Below are positions 13,029 through 22,332 of a stretch of DNA of 64,000 nucleotides, one piece after another. How positions within the stretch are numbered: position 1 is the first letter of the stretch; each line of letters starts with the position of its first letter. The notes under the pieces were generated by a model. It searched no databases. It was not told where the DNA came from and saw nothing but the letters and a program-made list of their open reading frames with translations. The DNA is taken from assembly GCF_024586455.1 (NCBI RefSeq), contig NC_065921.1, forward strand, positions 1,178,001 through 1,242,000, in the 5' to 3' direction. Both the position numbers and the translations under genes were made by a program. This DNA is from Bactrocera neohumeralis. Its lineage: Eukaryota > Arthropoda > Insecta > Diptera > Tephritidae.

Positions 13029-13418
13029 TTCTCTCGATGAACAAAACCCAAACTATATAAGTCACTCATTACTCCCGTGCTGCTATATGGTGCAGAGGCT
13101 TTTCGATGGAACGATGAGCTGTTCGAGTTATACGATTGACAGAGTTCAGCAAATTAAAAGACAGTGGCTACGCTGGCTAGGTCATGTTGTCCGAATGGAC
13201 GAAAACACTCCAGCTCTGAAGTGTTCGACGCAGTATGCGGCGGGGGAAGCAGAGGAAGAGGAAGACCTCCACTCCGTTGAAAGGACCAGGTGGAGAAACC
13301 TGGCTTCGCTTGGAATATCCAATTGGCGCCACGTAGCGAAAAAAGAAAACAACTGGCGCGCTGTTGTTAACTCGGCTATAATCGCGTAAGCGGTGTCTAC
13401 ACCAGTAAAGAAAAAGCA
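13029..13418 (+). mobile_element. RTE-type LINE, truncated and internally deleted (RTE copy 2)
   Basis: Same family as the copy at 5489-6165, in the opposite orientation. It starts in the LSRRTK/ITPVL connection region and jumps by internal deletion from the GAEA segment to the NDELFELYD-like segment. It then continues through QIKRQWLRWLGHVVRMDEN to the C-terminal VAKKENNWRAVVNSAIIA and the stop at 13387-13389. The 3' untranslated end is nearly identical to that of copy 1 and finishes in a degenerate AAG-rich tail (about 13406-13420). That tail directly abuts the left end of a mariner. The catalytic reverse-transcriptase core is missing, so the copy is dead. Confidence 0.8.
13087..13389 (+). 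pseudogene. RTE retrotransposon protein, C-terminal fragment
   Basis: A 100-codon frame keeps WLRWLGHVVRMDENTPAL near its middle and SLGISNWRHVAKKENNWRAV at its end. The central basic motif is frame-disturbed: a glutamate-rich EAEEEED stretch replaces the usual RRRGRPPLRW, which indicates compensating indels. It is a remnant with no expected function. Confidence 0.75.
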
Positions 13419-14424
13419 GAAGTCGAAAAAGTATTTTCGTATTTTGTCTGTAGATGTCGTTGCAGTCGTATATCTCCAGTGATACCAATCACATTGTGTC
13501 AAATTTTAATCCTCACTTAACCAAAAACAAATTAAATCTGGGGACGTCGAAGAAAGTTACAGCTGCTCAAAAACGAGTGAAAATAATGAAGAAATTCGCT
13601 ATATTTTAAAATTTTTGTATAAAAAAGAATGACACAAGCCACCAATGAAAATGCCGCGCATCAGTTCCGTACCAATGAAATTTGTGTGAAAGGTGCATAC
13701 GGAAAAAGACTTATGGAAAATATTGATATTAAGCAGCCATGACATCGCTATGGAACTTAGCATTTATCCGCTCGGTGTTTGGGTAGTTAACATCTGCGAT
13801 CGTGTAGCAAGAATTGAATGGACAATTAACATGGTTCACTGAAATCGCCATTTCACTGACGCAAACGAAAAGTGGATCAAATACGTCAATAATGTGCGAA
13901 AAAGATCATGGTCAGAGCGTGGTGAAGCTCAACAAATAGTCGCAAAGCCAGTATTTACGCCTCGAAAGGTTATGCTGAGCTTTGTGTGGAATTGGAAAGG
14001 AATCATCCACTATGAGCTGCTGCAGCCTGGTCGAAGGATTGATTCTAGATTTGCCTGTCAACAACTGCTGAAATTGAAGCAAGCAATTGAAAAAACGGTC
14101 AGAACTGATCAAGAGAAAGGGCTTCGTCTTCCATCAGGACCACGCTAGACCAGCACTTTGATGACTCGGCAAAAACTGAGAGAGCTTGGCTGGGATGTTT
14201 TGATGCATCCACCATATAGCCCTGACCTTGCAACATCGGACTACCATTTATTTCGACCAATGCAGAGCTCCCTTGATGGAGTACAGTTCGCTTCAAGACA
14301 AGTTTGTTAAAAATACTTGTCGTAGTTTTTTGCCGAGAAAGTTCATTAAAGTTCATTATAAATAAAAAAAAATACGTTTAAGTTTGATTAGAAATACGAA
14401 AAGACTTTTTCGCTTACCCAATAT
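13419..14424 (+). mobile_element. Mariner (family A) copy A1, near full length
   Basis: A mariner-type DNA transposon in plus orientation. The right terminal repeat (TACGAAAAGACTTTTTCG then ACCCAATA) ends near 14422 next to TA. The left repeat begins at GTCGAAAAAGTATTTTCG and lacks the outermost ten or so bases, because an RTE tail abuts it. The untranslated leader (AGTCGTATATCTCCAGTG, AATCACATTGTGTCA) is shared with the copies at 35877, 39118 and 54946. The transposase inside is broken, and the N-terminal half is partly deleted or rearranged. Similar mariners are common in insects and are cut-and-paste elements inserting at TA. Confidence 0.8.
13855..14330 (+). pseudogene. Mariner transposase fragment (copy A1)
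   Basis: The catalytic domain can be followed. The usual GDEKW motif reads ANEKW, so the first catalytic Asp has become Asn (near 13865). NVRKRSWSERGEAQQIVAKP and WNWKGIIHYELLQPGRRIDS follow. A frameshift then sits in an A-run upstream of the second catalytic Asp (HQDHARP, near 14132-14150). In the next frame comes RQKLRELGWDVLMHPPYSPDL with SDYHLF, the third Asp (near 14238-14252). A stop near 14145 ends the first frame. The order and motifs are those of DD34D mariners of the type domesticated in SETMAR. The substituted Asp and the frameshift exclude activity. Confidence 0.75.
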
Positions 14425-17137
14425 AATACCGGTAAAATTGCAACAGAGCAGATATTTACAGTTTATAGTGAACTGCGGCAACTGCTGCCCCAAACATTCG
14501 CGTTTAAATTCAATCGCATACCGTTAATATTTATGTAGGCACTTCAATCGAATTATTTGCATAATGGCCAATCGATGAATTTAACTAAACCCAATTCAAA
14601 CACGCACTGCAAACTCGAATGCGAGGCTTGATTCGTTTTTAGAAAATTTGATGCATGCAACGCCAAAATGCAAATTTTGTGGCCGCACAGGTCGATATAT
14701 GTATGTGTGTGTGTGTGCAGAGGGAGTGAATGATAAATAATAACGGGACACAGGTTCGCTCTTGCACTCCTACAACATTTCATCATCAAATATCATTCAA
14801 GCGGCTAAACCAATCTGCGGCAGCCCCGCCACTGACGCGCCATGGCGTATGAGCAACCGAGCAGAAGTGAAATAAATGTTCGCATTAGCAAATGACTGTG
14901 CAATAAAGTGGGGGGTGGGGAGGGCAGTGGGCGGCACGCTAAAAATAGTAACAGCACACTGATGAAAAATTTAAAATTTCAAACACACACAAGCACTCAC
15001 ATGTATAGATGAGTGTACGTAAGTGTGTGTTTGCATTGAAATGTGGCAAATCCGAAGGGAAATCGGTTACAACATTTACCTGCTGTTTCCACTCAAATCA
15101 GCATTTAACTGTAAACTCCGCCCGGCGCCCGTGTATGCAAATTGCTGCTCGAATGACACACAAACGCACGCACATATGCGCACGCTCGCACGGACTGGCT
15201 GCCACGAATCGCTGCTGAATTATCTCGAAGTCACGTAAGTTGGAAAAATGATGTAACAGAGTGTCAGCAAAAACAACAAGTGCTCTGGAACTGCAACAAA
15301 TGCGAAGTCCGAACAGGTCGGCAGAAATGATCCAACAAATGGCTGGGACGATGGCACTTTAGCGGCGAACGTGCAAATGTCCGCCAGAGGAACTCGGTGG
15401 GGGCTGCGCGAGAAGGCATGAACGTGGCACGAGCGCGGCAAGTGAAGTAAAAATATGCACGAAACTCAGAGCAACTCAGAGCAACACTCAATATTGCCAA
15501 GCACGCAGCGGCCGCGTCACGTTTAAAGGAAGAGGATGTTGGTGGCAAGGGCTTTGGTGAGTGGCCACTGAAGTCCGTGTTTTATGTTAAAATGTCATTA
15601 CCGTTTACATGTATCTGTATGTGTAAAAGTTCATTTTCGAACAGTGACTTCTACACATACACATATATTTATATATAGTACTTATAAGCGCATAATTCTT
15701 CAGTAATCCCACAGTGAACTTCACTCGTTTAAAGTGGAAGAGAGAGCCACACTTAATCCGAGCTTTAGAATTTTTGGTGCCTTTCCTGAGCTCCAACGCT
15801 AGCTAGGTAGGTAAATAGAGTAGTTACAAGTCTATAAATAATGGCTTAGTGGCAACACCATTGAGTTTACTTAAATTGGATACGAAGATTTTGATCACCA
15901 TTGTCAATAAAGATATCCGATTTGTCTTCAATTCGAGGTGGTGGTGGTCTATGAGAAGAGAATTGCGAAGTGTAAGCCATACCAGAATCTCTGGCTTTAT
16001 TTTCCATTTCGCTAAGGGTTCTTGGTTGGTGGTACTCGGCGCGGCCATGGTGACTGCGCTTTAATGAGGCGGAATGCGACAAAATCAAATTAGTCAGCTG
16101 ACAATGGTGCTTATTTAATGTTTGCCCTAGAATACTAGAAAAAAAATTAAATTATTTTTATCTGAAAGACTTGTTTATAATCGAAATATTACGTTTGGGT
16201 GTGTATCGTGGCTTTGGCGATCTCTTCTAGCTCAGCATGCTTCACAATCACCTGAACAAATGGAACACCCAAACTATAAACATATGTACGAGTACGTATC
16301 GGAGTGAAAGTGTTAAGTTTATATATTTATATACACGCAGGCATTCATATGGCCGGGGGCACACGATGTTTGGCACCATAGTCGGTGCGTGTCGGCCAAA
16401 GTGTGAAAGTGTGCTGCAGATTGGATACTTGAGGCATTTTTACAAGGTCTACAAACACTACGACACTCAGGTAAGGGTATTAGGCACATGGACATGGCGG
16501 ATGAGAGATTTTCGTGCAGTCAAGTGCTGCTTGAAGAGCCGTTACGAACACAAGTACATCAAATGTACTTAGACCATGGCATAGAAAAGGATAAGGAAGA
16601 AGAGGAAAAGGACATTACCGTCGGTCACCTTTGTTAACAGTTATTAAGGCTGACAGTCTTTTGTCGGCTTTTGCTTTGTGTCACTTCTGATTTGATAATA
16701 AAATTGCATCAACTTTAAACTGAACTCTCGCTTCAATTCGGCAGGCTTACTTCATGTGCAGGTCATGTGTGAAAAGTTGAAACTGAATATTGCAGGCATT
16801 AAGTGAATAATCCAACATAAATGTGGTGGCAAACATCAGACCAAAAGGACTTAATCCTCGACAACACGTGTTAACTGCAACTCACGAAAAACAGAGCGCA
16901 GCAGCAGACACATTCACTCCTATATATATACATATGTATATAAATCAGTGCCATGTATAGAAACTTCGCTTGTTGACGAATTACCAAAAACCAAATGAGC
17001 CAACAGATTCGATTAATTCGTCCACAAAGCACATGCAGGCGCCACCACAACCAAAAACATGAACAACAGCACTAAGCTGAGGACAAACAAATATTCTGCA
17101 GCTGGTTGATCAGCACTTCACTGGAGCTACAACAACA
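14425..17137. other. Noncoding stretch, no gene seen
   Basis: Contains a TG tract near 14699-14717 and a G-rich run at 14910-14931 with four G-tracts. The open frames at 15264-15548 and 16237-16572 show no domain I recognise. An ACTCAG|GTAAGG donor-like string at about 16464-16476 lacks a good upstream acceptor. Confidence 0.5.
14910..14931 (+). other. G-quadruplex-type motif
   Basis: Four G-tracts (6, 4, 3 and 3 bases) are separated by loops of 1, 1 and 4 bases. This fits the usual G3+N1-7 pattern on the plus strand. Whether it folds is untested. Confidence 0.6.
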
Positions 17138-18170
17138 TATCGTGTTGTCGAAAAAGTTTTTTCGCATTTCTAATCAAACTTCAATTTATTTTTTTATATT
17201 TATAATGAACCTTAATGCACCATTCCATCAATGTAAAACTTTTCTGGTTACTGGACGAAAAACTGCGACAAGTAATTTTCATAGGCTCTCTTGACGCCAA
17301 CTTTACTCCATTAAAGAAGTTCTGCATTGACCGAAACAAATGGTGGTCCGATGGTGCAAGATCAGAGTTATATGGTGGATGCATCAGGACTTCCCAGCCA
17401 AGCTCTCTCAGTTTTTGCCGAGTCATCAAAGTGCATGGTCTAGCGTGGTCCTGATGGAAGACGAAGCCCTTTCTCTTGATCAGTTCTGACCGTTTTTTCG
17501 ATTGCTTGTTTCAATTTCAGCAGTTGTTGACAGGCAAATGTAGAATCAATCCTTCGACCAGGCTGCAGCAGCTCATAGTGGATGATTCCTTTCCAATTCC
17601 ACCAAACCCTCAGCAGAACATTTCGAGGCGTCAATCCAGGCTTTGCGACCATTTGTCAACCTTTACCACGCTGGTACAAGCACATTATTGACGTATTTGA
17701 TCCACTTTTCGTCTTCTGTTACCATTCTCTTCAGAAATGGTTCGATTTCATTTCGTTTCAGCAAAGAATCTCAGATATTAATTCGGACCATTAAATTTTT
17801 CGCAGACAATTCATGTTGTACCCAAACATCGAGCTTCTTTTTGCAGCCAGCCTTTTTTAAATGGTTCAAAACCGTTTGATGATGAATGTAAAGATCCTTA
17901 GCGGTGGAAGCGAGTGAACCATTGCTGTGCTACAAGAACTGTTACAGCATCGTCTCCGTAAACTTCACAAATTACATTGGTGGCTTGTGTGGCATTCTTC
18001 CCTTTTTAATACAAAAATTTCAAAATGAATTAAGCTTAAAGTCTCACCTTTCCAACACTGTACTCGTATGGTATGGCACAATGTGATTGGTAGCACTGGA
18101 GATGTACTTGTATGACTGTAACGACATCTATTGACAAAATACTAAAATACTTTTTCGACTACCCAATATA
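17138..18170 (-). mobile_element. Mariner (family A) copy A2, full length but dead
   Basis: A mariner in minus orientation. Terminal repeats are present at both ends: GTTGTCGAAAAAGTTTTTTCG near 17144-17164, and ACTTTTTCGACTACCCAATA near 18150-18169, next to TA. The length of about 1.03 kb is within the usual 1.0-1.3 kb. Reading from 18.0 kb downward, the transposase runs from the helix-turn-helix region through LKRMVTEDEKWI to the third catalytic block at 17.3 kb. Its right end lies directly against a mini-me/DINE-like repeat (18171 onward). It is inverted relative to copy A1, about 2.7 kb away, and shares a disabling deletion with it. Confidence 0.85.
17181..17980 (-). pseudogene. Mariner transposase pseudogene (copy A2)
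   Basis: Motifs appear in order on the minus strand. KDLYIHHQTVLNHLKKAGCKKK (near 17845-17900) is a partner of the helix-turn-helix region. The first catalytic Asp is in EDEKWIKYVNNV (near 17690-17715). VAKPGLTPRNVLL and WWNWKGIIHYELLQPGR (near 17560-17650) follow. The second Asp is in HQDHARP (near 17440-17460), and the third is in LAPSDHHLF (near 17340-17365). All three catalytic Asp residues survive. A frameshift in an A-run before the second Asp, other frame changes and stops break the gene. The second-to-third Asp spacing counts as 33 residues, one less than the 34 normal for mariners. Confidence 0.8.
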
Positions 18171-18460
18171 TTTCATCGATTTAGCCATGTCCCTCTATCG
18201 GTCCGTTGGTCCGTTGGTATGTTCGCTTTTTTGTATATAGGAGAACCGTTCCCACATTTTTTGATATATCGATCTGAAATTTTGCACACATCCGTGTCTT
18301 CACATAAAGGTACTCTTTTACGGGAACCGTTGATATCGGATCGCTATAACATATAACTCAAACAAACTATATGATCCAAATAAAGTGTTTTTATGACAAA
18401 CTTTCTTATATACTAATCACTGTAGAGAACGACAAATTTCCAAGATTTCTTCAAGTGGTG
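18171..18460 (-). repeat. Mini-me/DINE-like interspersed repeat, copy 1
   Basis: The string TCGATTTAGCCATGTCC is followed by GTCCGTTGGTCCGTTGGT, and then by a GATATCGGATCGCTATAACATATA block. Reverse-complemented, these match the repeat at 54415-54945, which has the core CATGGTTAAATCGATTCAG, a GACA/GACG microsatellite and a TATATGTTATAGTGGTCCGAT block. Elements with a conserved core beside a GTCY microsatellite are known in flies as mini-me and relate to DINE/Helentron repeats. The family assignment is inference. The left side is cut by mariner A2. Confidence 0.5.
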
Positions 18461-21400
18461 GCTGCATGTTGTGTTATTTTCGCTTTAAATAAAATTGTTT
18501 AATTTATTAAGTCATGACTATTTATAACAACTTTTAAGAGCCTGGGTGAGTGCTGAAGTTAAAATCTTAATTTTATTGATTTCAATTTTGAAAGAAAAAG
18601 TGGAAAATATTGGATTTGAAATTGTTTCTTCGTCGTCTTTGATAAACCAAGCATCGCCCAACGCCATTTGAGTTATGTGAGTGCACGGAAAACACCATAA
18701 ATGCATTGGACTCAGCAGCAGTTTCTTGAAGTCCCATATTTACATGCGCATTCCTGCATTGCCTTCGGGTGAGTTCAAAAAACAACATAATGTATTTGCC
18801 GAGGGAGGGAGGTTTCTCGGAGGGAGTACGAACGGCTCGCTTATCTGCATTTATTGCCATCTGTGAAAAAGTGTCTGCATGCAGGATGTGTGGTGTGTGT
18901 GTGTGGCTAAGTCTGCGACTGTTTCTAGCTTGTGGACCTGCCCCAAAAAATTCATTAATCACTGTCAAACATTGTTCGCATTTTCTGAGCACACCAACAA
19001 CCTTTGTTACACTTACAGTTGCACTTGTGTGCATGTATGAGTGCGAGGGTGTGTGCATTTCGAATTCTGTCTTAAACTACTTGAGTCAACTGCCCTCCCT
19101 GCTGCGCACTGCTCTTTTTCCTTTACTTTTTTGGCGATTTCCTCAAGTCTCTTGCCACCCCCTTCTCTTCAGAAGCCACAAACGGAACGTCCTTCATTCG
19201 TTTGCGCTTGTGTTGGCTAAGTAGTAAATACCATCGACTCGAGGTACATATTTAAATAGATATGTCCGCAACCTGTATGCGAATTTCAACGAGCTTGCCG
19301 AGTGCCGAGTACAAGACAAGCGGGCTTGGACCGAGCCGAAATGCACAGTGCGAAAGTGCGAGGGGGTGCGGGTTGAGGGCACATTCCAGAGGCAGTGCAG
19401 GTGTGATTGGTCGGCGAGGCGGGCAATGAAATGACTAAATGTGTAATAAAGACATTCCAGCGGCCGCTCCCTCCGCCAATGCCTGCAGAGTCGAATAGAG
19501 TCGTCGCACCGCCTGCCACCAACACAAACGCGCACACGCACACACAGTGCGCGTCGGCTTCCTGTTGCTGCAGCTGCCGCCCCGAGTTGTTGACTTAGGG
19601 CCTCACTAATTGCGAAATGTGAGCGAGACATGTTTACGCTATTTGAGCATTTAAGATATTAAGTTCCAAAGCGCATTAACGGCATTAAGTTATTGCTGTC
19701 CATGTGGATGTATCTACTGGTGTTTGTGGGTCAATAGTATATGTGTGTATGTGTGTGTCGTTGTTATAGGGGCCAAGCAGAAACAGGGTTGCGGTGCTTC
19801 GTTTTAGACAATTTGAGTATATTAACTAGAGTTGGATCAAGGAGGGGTCAGAGGGGCACATTCTGTTGACGTTCACCAATCAAATGGGTTGTTTGTTGAC
19901 CTAGCATTAACCCTTCTATGATTTATGGCTTACAAACCTTGGCGGATGAGAAAAACTAGCTGACAAACCACTTGACATATTAACGAAGATTAAAGAGCGA
20001 ATGGCTGCAGCTTATGTCAGCCGGAGGAAGGGCGAAGCAGATAGAGAAATAGCCTTAATTCGGCCAAATGTTGGTCGACATGGTCTACAACATTAAGGGG
20101 CAGCAACATAGCTTAAATATCAGCATTTTGTAAAATTCCAGGCGAAATCAAGAAGTCATACAACCCCAACGGATCTGATAGAGATACGTAAAGATTTACA
20201 CGAACACATAGGAGGGGTATACATAAAGTGTTTTTGAAAATGAACAATGTTACTGAAAGCTGAAGACTGCGTTCAATTCTAGAGTGATTATGTGCTCATG
20301 GAAGAGGAGAATTTGAACTTGCATTAGTTGGAAATCAATTTCGAGAATAATTTACTAAGAGGTTTTGATTGGAAAACAAAAAAATTCTGTTCTAAAGAAT
20401 TAAGAGAATTTTTTGGAAAACTTCACTTGCAATATATTTGGAAATATTGCTCACGTTACCAATTATTCAAGAAGGTTTTACAATAGACTTATTTTGAGTT
20501 TTTATGTGAGATTTGTGAACAATTTCAAGCTGGCTTGCGCAATATTACCCTTAAGAAACATCCTGTTGTGAGACTGATCCAAGCCAACTCCGCTCTGTCT
20601 TAGTTCAAGCCATATAAAGCAAACCCATGATAAACAGACAACAACAAGTGCTTCGGGGGACTCATACAACACTATTTTCGTTCAACACAATTTACGGTTT
20701 CGTTGGATTTGGCGTCTAACCGAAAGTTCAGCAGTCGCTAAACATATTTCCACCCACGAGCGAAGGCTTCCACATAAATATGGTGACGCCACACAGCCAC
20801 TGGCAGCCGGCAAATACTTCAAAAATGCATTAGAACATCGCATCCTGCTCAAAAATACCAGCTCACTTCTATTTTTGTGGCAATAATGCGCAAATAATTT
20901 CACCAGTCACTCCATGGCACACACACACACACACACACACACACACCGACACAAGCACACCTGCGCGCTGCCAACAGGCATATGCACTTAAATAGTTGCT
21001 TAATGCATCGCTAACAACAATGCCAACAACAATTGAAATCGAGCAAGTGTTGTTGCATGCAACTTGCACTTGGATGAACTGCAACTACGCAAAATATGCC
21101 GACCGCAACGAGATGTGTGTGCTGTGTGTGCCTGCACTTTTATTGTTGCCATTTTGCTGTAACTAACGGCACACATGCACAAGCCTTGTGATAAGTGACA
21201 CATGCGGCAGGTACTCGTTCATGGGAGTCTGGGAAATTCTTGCCTCTACTGTATGTGGTTGTTGTTGCGAAAAAGTACGAAAATTGTGAGCAACAAATTG
21301 CCTCACTTCTCGCCACACAGACACTTACCAACTTACCAGCTGCCCCTTAGCGCCTGTGGTCCCACCACAAACCCCAATACCTTCGTTACGTTTGACTTGT

Positions 21401-21929
21401 AAGCTCCTTTCCTTAAGCCCATTACCCACTCACGACGCACACAACTCAAGCCGCCTGGATGGCCAAGAGCCGGCTGCATGTGCGAGTTGTCGGCTGCCGT
21501 GTAATCGCCGTCGGCTCTGAGTTAAGTTCTTCAAGTGCGTAAGCAGGCGAGAGGACACAGTTAAATGCGGCAAACACTTATCGACTGAAGTCTGCAAGTG
21601 CCGGAAGCGGCGGCAATTGAAGGTGTCTACTTGCAACGCCTGAAAGCGTTCGCACAAGCTTGGCTTAGACAATTGATTTTTCCTTGCCGCGCCAAAGAAA
21701 CTTGGAGCGAATCCCAGATTTTGAGACATGGAAACACACAAAGTTGGAAAGACCAGACAAATGGTTCCACGAGAAGCAATTACCTTAAATGCCGCTTGAA
21801 GTGCACATTCCCGGAACTGCAATGTAGTTATCTAGACTATAGAAAATAGTCGCAGCTAAAATGGCATTCAACAACAAGAGAATATGTTGTGGTATAATTT
21901 AAGAAGCTTGCATCAATACCAGAAGTTGA
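18461..21929. other. Noncoding stretch, no gene seen
   Basis: Holds a CA microsatellite at 20918-20946. The open frames at 18582-19058 and 18769-19224 are antiparallel shadows of each other with no recognisable domain. The segment 19840-20640 is AT-rich and may contain old unrecognised repeat sequence. Confidence 0.5.
20918..20946. repeat. CA dinucleotide microsatellite
   Basis: The longest clean CA run noticed, about 14 units, followed by CA-rich sequence to about 20960. Confidence 0.95.
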
Positions 21930-22332
21930 AGAGTTCAACTAAGGGAAGTTCAATAAAACTGTTATCAATAACACCGACGTGAGCCACTCGGAAGATTGCC
22001 TCTTTGCGTTGACCTGGTGCCACCGAAACACATCACTTCTTGCTAATGCAACATCTGAGTAAGCCTGTTTGATCAGATCAAACGTCTCCGTCGCAGATTT
22101 ACCGAGTTTCACACAGAATTTAATCGCGTATCTCTGCTCTAACGAACGCTGCATTTTCGGCTTCCACCACTCATAGAAAGTTTCTCCTGACTCTCCAGGT
22201 GCTCGGAGACAACTGACCAGCTGCTCGTTCGTTAGCTAAGAACGTCCTCTACCGAATCTAATCGGTGCGCGCACGTTTCGAAGTACAACCGGGCGGAAGA
22301 AAGTCCTATTACTTTTCGGGCAAACCCTGTAT
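21930..22332 (-). mobile_element. Mariner (family D), internally deleted
   Basis: The 5' end lies at the right, where ATTACTTTTCGGGCAAACCC is followed by TGTATA near 22330. This is a typical end for mariners that begin with ACAGGGT. The frame at 21939-22154 starts MQRSLEQRYAIKFCVKLGK and includes the DLIKQAYSDVALARSDVFRWHQ helix-turn-helix portion. It then jumps straight to KRQSSEWLTSV, a motif that normally follows the first catalytic Asp. About 100 residues, including that Asp, are therefore missing. The remaining catalytic sites are also absent. The left terminal repeat was not found. Confidence 0.75.
21939..22154 (-). pseudogene. Mariner transposase, N-terminus fused to a later segment
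   Basis: A 71-codon frame keeps the natural start and first helices of the transposase DNA-binding domain. An internal deletion after FRWHQ joins it to the RQSSEW segment, and a stop follows. It could at most make a short DNA-binding peptide, which would be speculation. No catalytic residue remains. Confidence 0.7.

Noticed and set aside
16320..16476. Possible internal exon ending at ACTCAG|GTAAGG
   Set aside because: The donor is fair, but the upstream acceptor has a poor pyrimidine tract and the encoded peptide is not recognisable.
18582..19224. Antiparallel open frames of 158 and 151 codons
   Set aside because: They are shadows of each other across TG/CA-rich DNA and lack any motif.
21325..21350. 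Tandem splice donors on the minus strand
   Set aside because: The GTAAGT words exist, but there is no open upstream exon or acceptor.
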